A DNA stretch of 64,000 nt from JAEUMG01 sp046349315 (GTDB lineage Bacteria > Pseudomonadota > Alphaproteobacteria > Rhizobiales > Aestuariivirgaceae). The stretch covers positions 248,001 through 312,000 of the forward strand of contig JAXMCQ010000002.1 in the NCBI GenBank assembly GCA_046349315.1. The letters run 5' to 3'. Shown here one piece after another: positions 41,822 to 49,783 of the stretch. A model generated the notes under the pieces. The model did no database searches, had not been told where the DNA came from, and saw only the letters and a program-made list of their open reading frames with translations. The position numbers and the translations under genes were made by a program. Within the stretch, counting starts at the first letter, position 1, and each line of letters begins with the position of its first letter.

Positions 41822-44032
41822 ATGGCGGAGACGACGGGTCCGCGAGCACCGTCTCGTGCGCTGTCGCGCGGCCTTGTGCCGGCGGTCATGGTCGGCACGA
41901 TCGCCGGACTCGACAACATCGCCACCGGCCTGGCGATTGCTTCGCTCCTCTTCGCAGGAAGCCTTGCTGCGGGCCTGGGGCTTGCGGTGATCATCGTCTT
42001 CCTCGGCGGTGGCATCCTCGCACTGACCGTTTCGTTTTTGAGCCGGCAGCCGACCACCATCGCGATGGTGCAGGAGACGACCATCGCCATTCTGGCAGCC
42101 GCACTCGCCGCCCATGTGGCAACGCTCGACGCTCCTGCCGAAGTCAAGGTCATCACCGCCCTGACCGTATTGGGCGGTGCCAGCATCATCACCGGCATCC
42201 TGTTCTGGGTGACCGGTCAATTGCGCTTCGGGGCATTGGCGCGCTTCCTGCCATTTCCGGTCGTCGCTGGCTTTCTCGCCGGTTCTGGCTGGCTCCTTGT
42301 CGCCGGCGCGATGACCATGGCGACGGGCGAATTCGAGCTCCTGCCCTTCATGGCGGCCTTGCAGAATGCCGATATTTTCTACCGGGTGATTCCGGCACTG
42401 GCCTTTGCCATCGTCATGCTGGCGGCGCTGAAACGGTTTCCAAGCCCTGCCACTGTGCCACTGGTGATGCTGCTGGCCACCTACCTGTTCTACATCGTGC
42501 TGTCGGCAATCGGCATGGATGCCGAGACCGCCCGTAACCTCGGACATCTGCCGACGCTCCCGGCGGCGCAAAGCATCATCTGGCCGACGACCGACCTGAT
42601 GGCGCATATCGAATGGGGCGCGGTAGGCGCGACATTGCCGAGCGTGTTGTCTGCCGCGGCCCTCAGCATGGTCGGCCTTCTGCTCAATACCAGCGGCCAG
42701 GAACTGGCGACCGGGCGCGACATCGATGCCAATGCCGAGCTTCGCGGCACCGGCATCGCCAATATCCTGTCAGGCGCATTTGGCGGCCCGTCAGGCTATG
42801 TCGGCCTCGCGATGACACTCCTTGCCGACCGGATGGGGGTGCGCGGTCGCGGCGCCGGCATCACCTGCGCGCTGGTCATGTTCATCGGCCTGTTCCTCGC
42901 GCAGCCCTTGATCTCGCGTATCCCGGTATTCCTGACATCGGGCTTCGTTCTCTATCTCGGCCTTGAAATGCTGAAGCACTGGGTGATCGATACGCGCCGA
43001 CAGCTTCCGGTGTCGGAGTGGGTGATCGTCATCGCGATTCTTGCCGCCGTCGCGACCATCGGCTTTCTCGAAGGCATGGCGGCGGGGCTGCTGATTTCGG
43101 TCGTGGTGTTCGTGTTCAACTATTCGCGCTTGCCGGTGGTGCGCATGGCATCCACCGGCACCGAGCATCGCAGCACCGTCGATCGTTCGCCGGCCGCCAT
43201 GGAATTCCTGTCGCGGCATGGCAATGCCGTTGAGGTCGTCCAATTGCAGGGCTATCTGTTCTTCGGAACCGCCGACCGCATGGTCGAGCATGTGCGGCGC
43301 CGGCTCGCCGCGGCGGATCGGGGCAATCTGCGCTTCCTCGTGCTCGATTTCCGCCATGTCAGCGGCGTCGATTCGGCGGCGACCACTTGCTTCAGCCGGA
43401 TCAGGTCGTTGATCGAGCCTCTGGGGGTCAAGGTCTTCTTCACGCAAACCTCGCCCGAGGTCGAACAGGCGCTGCATCGTGGCGGCCTTGAATTCGGAGA
43501 GGACCGCGCGATGACGCTCGAGAGCGATATCGACCATGCGCTCGAGCGGGTGGAGGAGACGCTGTTGCGCGAGCGTCCCGAACTCGATGCCGGGCGCGAT
43601 CTCTACAATCACCTCACGGCCGCGATCGGCCCGCATCCGCGCATGCGCGATTTCATCGACGCGATGACATTGCTCTCTCTCCAGCCAGAGGATCGGCTGA
43701 TCAAGGCTGGTGAGGATGCGGATGATGTCTATTTCGTCGCCGACGGCCGTGTCCGGGTGCAACTGACCATGCCCAATGGCCGTGTGCTGCGATTGCGCAC
43801 CATGACCGGCGGCGCCATTGTCGGCGAAATCGCGCTTTACCGGCACCAGAAGCGCACTGCCGATGTGATCGTCGAGACGCCGGCCGAGATATTCCGCCTG
43901 AGCGCGACCGATCTCCAAAGATTGGAGCGCGAGGATAGCGAGCTTGCCATTCTTGCGCACCGGCTGTTGGCCACCAATCTGGCCGAGAAACTGAGCGTTA
44001 CCAACCGCATGATCCAGCATTTGCACCGCTAG
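41822..44032 (+). CDS. SulP-family anion transporter with STAS and cyclic-nucleotide-binding domains
   Basis: A 736-residue protein preceded by GGGGGG. Residues about 15-425 are a SulP/SLC26-like membrane domain with 12-14 spans (GLDNIATGLAIASLLFAG, GFLAGSGWLLVAGAM, GGPSGYVGLAMTLLADRMG). Residues about 455-560 are a STAS domain (VEVVQLQGYLFFGTADRMVE then FLVLDFRHVSGVDSAATTCF). Residues about 615-735 form a CRP-like cyclic-nucleotide-binding domain: RLIKAGEDADDVYFVADGRV and the phosphate-binding cassette GEIALYRHQKRTADV. Substrate could be sulfate, bicarbonate or a carboxylate; sulfate uptake would suit the sulfotransferase locus, but this is inference. Control by cAMP or cGMP is implied. Confidence 0.9.
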   Translation: MAETTGPRAPSRALSRGLVPAVMVGTIAGLDNIATGLAIASLLFAGSLAAGLGLAVIIVFLGGGILALTVSFLSRQPTTIAMVQETTIAILAAALAAHVATLDAPAEVKVITALTVLGGASIITGILFWVTGQLRFGALARFLPFPVVAGFLAGSGWLLVAGAMTMATGEFELLPFMAALQNADIFYRVIPALAFAIVMLAALKRFPSPATVPLVMLLATYLFYIVLSAIGMDAETARNLGHLPTLPAAQSIIWPTTDLMAHIEWGAVGATLPSVLSAAALSMVGLLLNTSGQELATGRDIDANAELRGTGIANILSGAFGGPSGYVGLAMTLLADRMGVRGRGAGITCALVMFIGLFLAQPLISRIPVFLTSGFVLYLGLEMLKHWVIDTRRQLPVSEWVIVIAILAAVATIGFLEGMAAGLLISVVVFVFNYSRLPVVRMASTGTEHRSTVDRSPAAMEFLSRHGNAVEVVQLQGYLFFGTADRMVEHVRRRLAAADRGNLRFLVLDFRHVSGVDSAATTCFSRIRSLIEPLGVKVFFTQTSPEVEQALHRGGLEFGEDRAMTLESDIDHALERVEETLLRERPELDAGRDLYNHLTAAIGPHPRMRDFIDAMTLLSLQPEDRLIKAGEDADDVYFVADGRVRVQLTMPNGRVLRLRTMTGGAIVGEIALYRHQKRTADVIVETPAEIFRLSATDLQRLEREDSELAILAHRLLATNLAEKLSVTNRMIQHLHR

Positions 44033-44056
44033 GATCGCCGGGCTAGAAGCACGGCC

Positions 44057-44731
44057 ATGACAGCGACATCACGCGAAAAGGTCTTTGCAGCGATCCGCTC
44101 CCGCATGCCCAAGACCGATCGGGCCGAGCGCGAAGCGGCCGTTGCCGAGCGCCTGGCGCATCCGCATGCCAATCTCATCCCGGCGCGCGGGCAGGGCGAC
44201 GACCACCATCGCATCACGGTGTTCAGCAAGTACATGGAAGATGTCGGCGGCACGGTCGAAGTGCTCGACGACATCAATGACGTGCCGCAAGCGGTTGCCG
44301 CCTATCTGCGTCAGCATAATCTGCCGGCCGCGATCAGGCATGGCGCCGACCCCACGCTTGCGACCTTGCCCTGGCATCGCGCCGCGCAGCTCGAAGTCGA
44401 AGAGGGACGTGCCAAGGATTCCGACAAGGCTTCGCTTTCGATGGCCTTTGCAGGGGCCGCGGAATCGGGAACGGTGATACTCGTATCCGGTGCCGACAAT
44501 CCGACGACGCTCAATTTCCTGCCCGAAGCGCATATCGTGGTGATGAAGGTCGGCGATCTTCATGCCTCTTATGAAGAAGCCTGGACAAAGCTGCGCGCGG
44601 TCTATGGGCCGGGTAACATGCCGCGCACCGTCAACATGATCTCGGGCCCTTCGCGCACCGCCGATATCGAGCAGACCATCGTGCGCCCGGCGCACGGACC
44701 AAAGGACATGCATGTCATTATCGTCCGCTAG
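44057..44731 (+). CDS. lutC: L-lactate utilisation protein LutC/LldG
   Basis: A 224-residue LUD-domain protein. The diagnostic segment is AFAGAAESGTVILVSGADNP (about 134-153) followed by LNFLPEAHIVVMKVGDLHAS and the C-terminal NMISGPSRTADIEQTIVRPA with HGP. LutC completes the LutABC lactate oxidase. Its distance from lutAB (about 3.1 kb, with cupin and SulP genes between) is unusual for this normally contiguous operon. Its last 20 bases overlap the start of the next gene. Confidence 0.93.
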   Translation: MTATSREKVFAAIRSRMPKTDRAEREAAVAERLAHPHANLIPARGQGDDHHRITVFSKYMEDVGGTVEVLDDINDVPQAVAAYLRQHNLPAAIRHGADPTLATLPWHRAAQLEVEEGRAKDSDKASLSMAFAGAAESGTVILVSGADNPTTLNFLPEAHIVVMKVGDLHASYEEAWTKLRAVYGPGNMPRTVNMISGPSRTADIEQTIVRPAHGPKDMHVIIVR

Positions 44732-45251
44732 CTTTGCTGCGGCGATGCTGGCGTTGACCGCCGGACCGGCCCTTGCCGTGCCCTGCGATATCGAGGCGGG
44801 CGAAGTGCCGCTCTTCATGTGCGAGACCGATCCGCCCGGGCACTTCATCTCGATCTGTGCGGTGGAAGTGAAACCGAGCGAGACCTGGAGCGAAGTGCAA
44901 TATCGCTACAGCAGCGATGACGAGATCGAATTCGTTTATCCGGAGGAGTTTTCCGAAGGCGTGGCGCAGAAATTGTATTTCTCGCATGAGAAAGGGCCGG
45001 AGGGGTATGTCGTGTCGGTGCGATTTATATCCGACGGTACGCGCTATCGGTTGATATCGTCGGCCAAGAGCGAGACCGACGGTCATGCTGAAATCATGAT
45101 CGAGCAGACACCGCGCCCGACGATGACGAGGATTTCCTGCGGCGAGCGTCCGACCATTTTTCCCGATTACTTGCGCCGGGCGCTGACCTGCGATCCCGAA
45201 AGCCCGTTCGGGCCAATGGGCTGCGCCGAAACGCCGCCCGAGCGGAAGTAG
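44712..45251 (+). CDS. Hypothetical exported protein (179 aa)
   Basis: A signal peptide of about 22 residues (SFAAAMLALTAGPALA) precedes a mature, mostly beta-strand, acidic domain with six cysteines (in VPCDIE, LFMCETD, ISICAVE, RISCGER, LTCDPE and GCAETP) that could form three disulfides, consistent with the periplasm. I do not recognise a family. The ATG lies inside the last codons of lutC, so translation is likely coupled. A palindromic repeat follows. Confidence 0.65.
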   Translation: MSLSSASFAAAMLALTAGPALAVPCDIEAGEVPLFMCETDPPGHFISICAVEVKPSETWSEVQYRYSSDDEIEFVYPEEFSEGVAQKLYFSHEKGPEGYVVSVRFISDGTRYRLISSAKSETDGHAEIMIEQTPRPTMTRISCGERPTIFPDYLRRALTCDPESPFGPMGCAETPPERK

Positions 45252-45267
45252 GATAATGAACAGTAGC

Positions 45268-45364
45268 ACCCTCATGCTGAGGTGGCCGCGTAGCGGCCCT
45301 CGAAGCATGGGAAGGCGGTGTGCCCTTCGAGGCATCGCTGCGCGATGCACCTCAGGGCGAGGGT
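45268..45364. repeat. Palindromic intergenic repeat (CTCATGCTGAGG type)
   Basis: ACCCTCATGCTGAGGTGGCC at the left and GCACCTCAGGGCGAGGGT at the right mirror each other, with hairpins GGCCGCGTAGCGGCC and GCATCGCTGCGCGATGC inside and TCGAAGCA/TTCGAGGC half-sites. A second copy occurs at 47879-47963. Such elements are widespread in Hyphomicrobiales genomes. It supplies the region immediately before the next gene's start. Confidence 0.8.
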
Positions 45365-45370
45365 GAAATC

Positions 45371-46072
45371 ATGCCGCTGCAGAACCGCGTGACGCCCTGG
45401 GGCGAGCTGGTCGCCACGCCGGAACGCGGCACCATGCTCGGCAATCGCGGCGGCAAATTCCATCGCGACGACCGCACCCTCGGCCGCAGGCGCTGGGCAA
45501 GCCATCACTGGATCGCTTGCGAACTCCGCTACAAGGACATGCATCACGAGCCGATGGGCAAGGGCTATACTTCGCTCTTCTTCCTCGATGAGGTGACGGC
45601 TCTGGCGGCCGGACACCGGCCCTGTTTCTTCTGCCGGCGCGAGGAGGCCAGGCGCTTCATGGCGCTCGACTCGGACGGATTGAAGCTCGACGCCTTCGAC
45701 CGGGCATTGCATGGGGAGAGGCTGGCGTCAAAAGGATCGTCATCCCGGCGAAAGCCGGGATCCATCGAGCAGCAAGCTTCGCATGGGGCAAGCGCACCCG
45801 GTCTCGCCATGGATTCCGGCTTTCGCCGGGATGACGAAATTGGAGATGATCTGCCGGACGGAACTATGGTCGCGATCGGCGACGAGGCCTTCGCGGTGCG
45901 GGGCGAGTATCTCCTGCGCTGGTCGCCCGGCGGGTACTTGGATGCCCGAAAGCGCAAAGCCGCCATGCCGTCATTGCTTTTGACTCCGTCGCGCATCATC
46001 GCCATTGTCGCGCGCGGCTATCGACCGCGCTGGCATCCGTCAGCCGAGGCACTCATTGGGGGAGACGAATGA
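45371..46072 (+). CDS. Conserved hypothetical protein with in-frame repeat insertion
   Basis: The ATG at 45371 follows GAGGGTGAA and gives 233 residues beginning PLQNRVTPWGELVATPERG. It has LGRRRWASHHWIACELRYK, SLFFLDEVTALAAGHRPCFF and a CFFCRREEA cysteine pair, resembling an uncharacterised protein family that I recall in alphaproteobacteria. The middle, residues about 123-156, is encoded by a 99-base palindromic repeat inserted in frame at 45738-45836 (see repeat entry), breaking what would be a continuous domain. Whether the protein still works is unknown. ATGA overlap with the following FAH-family gene shows co-expression. Confidence 0.75.
   Translation: MPLQNRVTPWGELVATPERGTMLGNRGGKFHRDDRTLGRRRWASHHWIACELRYKDMHHEPMGKGYTSLFFLDEVTALAAGHRPCFFCRREEARRFMALDSDGLKLDAFDRALHGERLASKGSSSRRKPGSIEQQASHGASAPGLAMDSGFRRDDEIGDDLPDGTMVAIGDEAFAVRGEYLLRWSPGGYLDARKRKAAMPSLLLTPSRIIAIVARGYRPRWHPSAEALIGGDE
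45738..45836. repeat. In-frame palindromic repeat inside a coding region
   Basis: Arms of 28 bases, CGTCATCCCGGCGAAAGCCG onward at 45738-45765 and its complement at 45809-45836, match at 27 of 28 positions; the central 43 bases are unpaired. Total length is 99 bases, exactly 33 codons with no stop, so the host reading frame continues. The core is the widespread alphaproteobacterial CGTCATCCCGGCGAAAGCCG repeat, usually intergenic. Confidence 0.88.
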
Positions 46073-46914
46073 AACTTCTGCGCTATGGCCCGAAGGGCAA
46101 GGAAAAGCCGGGCCTGCTCGATGCGGATGGCCGCATCCGCGACCTTTCCGGCCTGATCGACGATGTCACCGGCGAGACCATCTCGCCCAAGAGCCTGGCC
46201 CGCATCAAGAAGGCCAAGCCCGAATCCCTGCCATTGGTCCGCGGCAAGCCACGCATCGGCGCTTGCATCGCCAATCCGCAGAAATTCATTGCGATTGGCC
46301 TCAACTATTCCGACCACGCCGCCGAATCCGGCTTGCAGGTGCCGCCCGAACCGGTGGTGTTTACCAAGCAGGTGAGCTGCCTGTCGGGGCCTTTTGACGA
46401 GGTGACCATCCCGCCCAAGTCGAAGAAGTCGGACTGGGAAGTGGAACTGGGCGTCATCATCGGCACCAAGGCCAAGAATATTGTGAAGCGCGACGCGCTG
46501 AAGCATGTGGCGGGCTATTGCACCATTAACGACCTCTCGGAGCGCGAATTCCAGGCCGAGCGCGCCGGGCAGTGGACTAAGGGCAAGTCCTACGACACTT
46601 TCGGGCCGGTAGGTCCCTGGCTCGTCACCGCCGACGAGATCGCCGATCCGCAAAAGCTCGGCATGTGGCTCGACCTCAACGGCAAGCGCGTCCAGAACGG
46701 CTCGACGGCCACCATGGTCTTTGGCGTCGCCCATATCGTTGCCTATCTCTCGCAGTTCTTCACGTTGCTGCCGGGTGACATCATCACCACCGGCACGCCG
46801 CCCGGCGTCGGTATGGGCATGAAGCCGCAGCGCTTCCTGAAGCCCGGCGATGTCATGCGACTCGGCATCGATGGCCTCGGCGAGCAGGAGCAGAAGGTCG
46901 TTCGCGACAGATAG
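46069..46914 (+). CDS. Fumarylacetoacetate hydrolase (FAH) family protein
   Basis: A 281-residue FAH-fold protein. The motif FIAIGLNYSDHAAESG (about 73-88), the metal-binding DWEVELGVIIGTKAK (about 121-135, glutamates), YCTINDLSEREFQ (about 154-166), SYDTFGPVGPWLV and IITTGTPPGVGMGMKP (about 241-256) are all standard. Members are Mg-dependent acylpyruvate hydrolases, 2-keto-3-deoxy-sugar-acid lyases/dehydratases or oxaloacetate decarboxylases. The ureidoglycolate-lyase/KDG type is most similar by these motifs, but the substrate is not decidable. A strong terminator follows. Confidence 0.92.
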   Translation: MKLLRYGPKGKEKPGLLDADGRIRDLSGLIDDVTGETISPKSLARIKKAKPESLPLVRGKPRIGACIANPQKFIAIGLNYSDHAAESGLQVPPEPVVFTKQVSCLSGPFDEVTIPPKSKKSDWEVELGVIIGTKAKNIVKRDALKHVAGYCTINDLSEREFQAERAGQWTKGKSYDTFGPVGPWLVTADEIADPQKLGMWLDLNGKRVQNGSTATMVFGVAHIVAYLSQFFTLLPGDIITTGTPPGVGMGMKPQRFLKPGDVMRLGIDGLGEQEQKVVRDR

Positions 46915-46943
46915 GCCCTCGGCCAATCATCAAATTGTGACTG

Positions 46944-46972
46944 GCGGCGCCTTCGTGGCGCCGCTTTCATTT
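46944..46972 (+). terminator. Rho-independent terminator after the FAH-family gene
   Basis: Perfect 8-bp stem GCGGCGCC (46944-46951) with GGCGCCGC (46957-46964), loop TTCGT, followed by TTTCATTT. It ends about 37 bases before the dienelactone hydrolase start. Confidence 0.8.
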
Positions 46973-47008
46973 CCGCCGATAGCGGTCGAACAGCACATGG
47001 AGGCAAGC

Positions 47009-47866
47009 ATGGACCAGAGACTCATCGATCTTTACGACCGCTATACCCATGGCCAGATCAAGCGGCGCGATTTCCTGGAGCGGCTCGCCATAATGGCGGG
47101 CGGCACGGCCGCGGCGACCGCGCTTCTCGCCTCTTTGCAGAACGATTATGCCAAGGCGGCTGTCGTCGCCGAGAACGATCCGCGGCTCCATACCGAAATG
47201 GTGTCCTTCGCGGTGGGCGATGCCAAGGCGACGGGCTATCTCGCCAAGCCCGCCAATATCGAGAAGGCGCCGGCGGTCATCGTCATCCACGAGAATCGCG
47301 GGCTTAATCCCCATATCAAGGACGTGGCCCGGCGCATGGCGCTCGAGGGCTTCGTGGTGCTGGCGCCCGATTATCTGAGCGAATTCGGCGGCACGCCGGC
47401 CGACGAGGACAAGGCCCGCGACCTGATCGGCCAGTTGAAGCCTGAATCACCGGTCGCCGTATCCCGCAGCGCCGTTGCCTATCTCGCCTCGCGTTCGGAT
47501 GTGAATGGCAAGGTCGGCGCGGTCGGCTTCTGCTGGGGTGGCGGCCAGATCGGCGCATTGGCGGTCGCCGAACCGAACCTCGCGGCAGGCGTCGTCTATT
47601 ATGGCCGCCAGCCTCCCGCCGACAAGGTCAAGGACATCAAGGCGCCATTGCTCCTCAACTATGCGGGCCTCGATACCAACATCAATCCGGGGATTGCCGC
47701 CTTCGAGGAAGCGTTGAATGCCAACGGCAAGACCTATGAGCTTTTCATGTATGAGGGCGCCAACCACGCCTTCAACAACGACACCAATGCCGCGCGCTAT
47801 GACAAGGCGGCGGCTGATCTGGCTTGGGGCCGGACGGTCGCCTTCCTCAAGAAGAACACGGCTTAG
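47009..47866 (+). CDS. Dienelactone hydrolase family protein with Tat-like leader
   Basis: The ATG at 47009 has GGAGG five bases upstream, giving 285 residues. An RRDFLERLAIMAGG stretch at about 19-32 followed by ATALLASL resembles a twin-arginine export signal. The alpha/beta-hydrolase core has VIVIHENRGL (about 91-100, oxyanion region), the nucleophile GFCWGGGQ with cysteine in G-x-C-x-G (about 172-179), aspartate in YAGLDTNI and histidine in GANHAFNND. The cysteine nucleophile is characteristic of dienelactone hydrolases. Substrate unknown; not part of an aromatic-degradation cluster here. Confidence 0.9.
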   Translation: MDQRLIDLYDRYTHGQIKRRDFLERLAIMAGGTAAATALLASLQNDYAKAAVVAENDPRLHTEMVSFAVGDAKATGYLAKPANIEKAPAVIVIHENRGLNPHIKDVARRMALEGFVVLAPDYLSEFGGTPADEDKARDLIGQLKPESPVAVSRSAVAYLASRSDVNGKVGAVGFCWGGGQIGALAVAEPNLAAGVVYYGRQPPADKVKDIKAPLLLNYAGLDTNINPGIAAFEEALNANGKTYELFMYEGANHAFNNDTNAARYDKAAADLAWGRTVAFLKKNTA

Positions 47867-47878
47867 CCCACTTCACGC

Positions 47879-47963
47879 TTCGAGGCCCGCTTCGCGGGCA
47901 CCTCAGCATGAGGAATAGCGTGGACCTCATGGTGAGGCGGCAGCGTAGCCGCCCTCGAACCAT
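47879..47963. repeat. Palindromic intergenic repeat, second copy
   Basis: Contains GCCCGCTTCGCGGGC, ACCTCAGCATGAGG, a mirrored ACCTCATGGTGAGG, and GGCGGCAGCGTAGCCGCC, ending CCTCGAAC. It has the same building blocks as 45268-45364 (CTCAnnnTGAGG and TTCGAGG ends) in a different arrangement. Lies between the hydrolase gene and lysK. Confidence 0.78.
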
Positions 47964-48040
47964 AAGGTCGCAGATTGACCTTTGCGGCGGGCATTCGTAA
48001 ACAGCGCGCTTGTTCCAACGACACGCGTAGCTTCAGAAAA

Positions 48041-49696
48041 ATGCCCGCCGATCCTGCCCTTCGCGCCGCCGCCCTCGAATCCAAGGCCTGGCCTTTCGAG
48101 GAAGCGCGCAAATTACTGGACCGGATCAAGCGCAAGAAGACGCCGCCCAAGGAAATCCTGTTCGAAACGGGCTACGGACCGTCCGGCCTGCCGCATATCG
48201 GGACTTTCGGCGAAGTGGCGCGCACCACCATGGTGCGCCACGCCTTTGAGACCATGTCGGATGTGCCGACCAGGCTCTTGTGCTTTTCCGACGACATGGA
48301 CGGATTGCGCAAGGTTCCCGACAACATCCCGAACAAGGAGCTGGTGCGTGAGCATCTGGGCCGCCAACTCACCAAGATTCCCGATCCCTTCGGCGAGCAT
48401 GAGAGCTTTGGGCATCACAACAACGCGATGCTGCGGCGCTTCCTCGATCACTACGGTTTCGACTATGAATTCGCGAGCTCGACCGAGTATTACGCCGCGG
48501 GGCGGTTCGACAAGGCGCTTCTACTGGTGTTGGAGCGCTATGACGAGATCATGGCGATCATGCTGCCCTCACTCCGCGAGGAACGCTCGCAGACCTATTC
48601 GCCGTTCCTGCCAGTGCACCCCAAGACTGGTGTCGTCATGCAGGTGCCGGTGATCGAGCGGAAGCTTGATGCCGGAACCATCGTCTGGCGCGATCCCGAT
48701 AGTGGCAAGGAATATGAAACGCCGGTGACTGGCGGCCATTGCAAACTGCAATGGAAGCCCGACTGGGGCATGCGCTGGCATGCGCTCGGTGTCGATTATG
48801 AAATGGCCGGCAAGGACTTGATCGATTCGGTGAAGCTGTCGAGCAAGATCTGCGCAGCGCTCGGCAGCGAGCCGCCGGAGGGCTTCAATTACGAGCTCTT
48901 TCTCGACGAGAAGGGACAGAAGATCTCGAAGTCGAAGGGCAACGGCCTTACCATCGACGAATGGTTGACCTATGCCGATCCGCAAAGCCTGCAGCTCTTC
49001 ATGTACAACCGGCCGCGCGAGGCGAAGAAGCTCTATTTCGACGTGATCCCGCGCGCCGTCGATGAGTATCAGAGCTTTCTCGACGCCTACCCGCGCCAGG
49101 ACGCGAAGCAGCATTTGACGAACCCGGTCTGGCATATCCATTCCGGCAAGCCGCCGGAGCCGGAAGTGCTTGTCGCCGATGCGAGCGGGCGAACGCAGGC
49201 GGTGTCTTTTGCGCTGCTGCTCAATCTTGCCGCCGTCGCCAATGCCGAGACCAAGGATGTTCTATGGGCTTTTCTGCGCCGCTATGCGCCGCATGTTTCG
49301 CCGGAAACGCATCCGCGCCTTGATGCATTGGTCGGCTATGCGATCCGTTATTTCCACGACTTCGTCAAGCCGAACAAGCATTATCGTCTGCCTACGGAGG
49401 ACGAGCGCCTGGCACTTTCCGATCTCGACGCTGCTCTGGCGAATTTGCCTTCGGATGCCTCCGCCGAAGTCATCCAGCAGACAATCTATGATGTAGGTCG
49501 GCGCGATCCTTACAAGACCGTGCAGAAGGACGGATCGACCGGCGTGTCGCTCGCCTGGTTCAACACGCTCTATCAAATCCTTCTGGGCGAAGAAAAAGGG
49601 CCGCGCTTCGGCTCCTTCGTGGCACTCTACGGTCTCGACAATACGCATGCGCTGATCGCCAAGGCGCTGGCAGGTGAGTTGGTGAAGAAAGATTAG
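48041..49696 (+). CDS. lysK: Lysyl-tRNA synthetase, class I
   Basis: A 551-residue enzyme of the archaeal-type class I LysRS, which replaces class II LysRS in alphaproteobacteria and spirochaetes. ATP-binding signatures are FETGYGPSGLPHIGTFGEVA (HIGH-type HIGT near 49-52) and KISKSKGNG (KMSKS type, near 286-294). VTGGHCKLQWKPDWGMRW in between is typical. The first ATG in the chosen frame with family-like sequence is 48041; an upstream extension to 47975 lies partly in the repeat. It charges tRNA-Lys. Confidence 0.96.
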   Translation: MPADPALRAAALESKAWPFEEARKLLDRIKRKKTPPKEILFETGYGPSGLPHIGTFGEVARTTMVRHAFETMSDVPTRLLCFSDDMDGLRKVPDNIPNKELVREHLGRQLTKIPDPFGEHESFGHHNNAMLRRFLDHYGFDYEFASSTEYYAAGRFDKALLLVLERYDEIMAIMLPSLREERSQTYSPFLPVHPKTGVVMQVPVIERKLDAGTIVWRDPDSGKEYETPVTGGHCKLQWKPDWGMRWHALGVDYEMAGKDLIDSVKLSSKICAALGSEPPEGFNYELFLDEKGQKISKSKGNGLTIDEWLTYADPQSLQLFMYNRPREAKKLYFDVIPRAVDEYQSFLDAYPRQDAKQHLTNPVWHIHSGKPPEPEVLVADASGRTQAVSFALLLNLAAVANAETKDVLWAFLRRYAPHVSPETHPRLDALVGYAIRYFHDFVKPNKHYRLPTEDERLALSDLDAALANLPSDASAEVIQQTIYDVGRRDPYKTVQKDGSTGVSLAWFNTLYQILLGEEKGPRFGSFVALYGLDNTHALIAKALAGELVKKD

Positions 49697-49703
49697 CGAT
49701 CTC

Positions 49704-49757
49704 TCCATGGCAGGGCTCGACGCTGCCATTGGGAGCCTCAAGGGCGGCCATGGAGGG
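49704..49757. repeat. Degenerate hairpin repeat after lysK
   Basis: CTCCATGGCAGGGCTCGACG and GGGAGCCTCAAGGGCGGCC, then CCATGGAGGGAA. The outer CTCCATGG/CCATGGAG arms pair, and the interior resembles the CATGGCAGGCTCAAG hairpin at 26115-26137. It lies between convergent lysK and the S24 regulator gene and may act as a transcript end. Confidence 0.55.
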
Positions 49758-49783
49758 AATGTTCTTCGGTGCTGGGAGCCGTA

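Noticed and set aside
42791..44026. Minus-strand open frame of 411 codons opposite the SulP gene
   Set aside because: Antisense to the STAS/cNMP-coding part; no motifs and no ribosome binding site.
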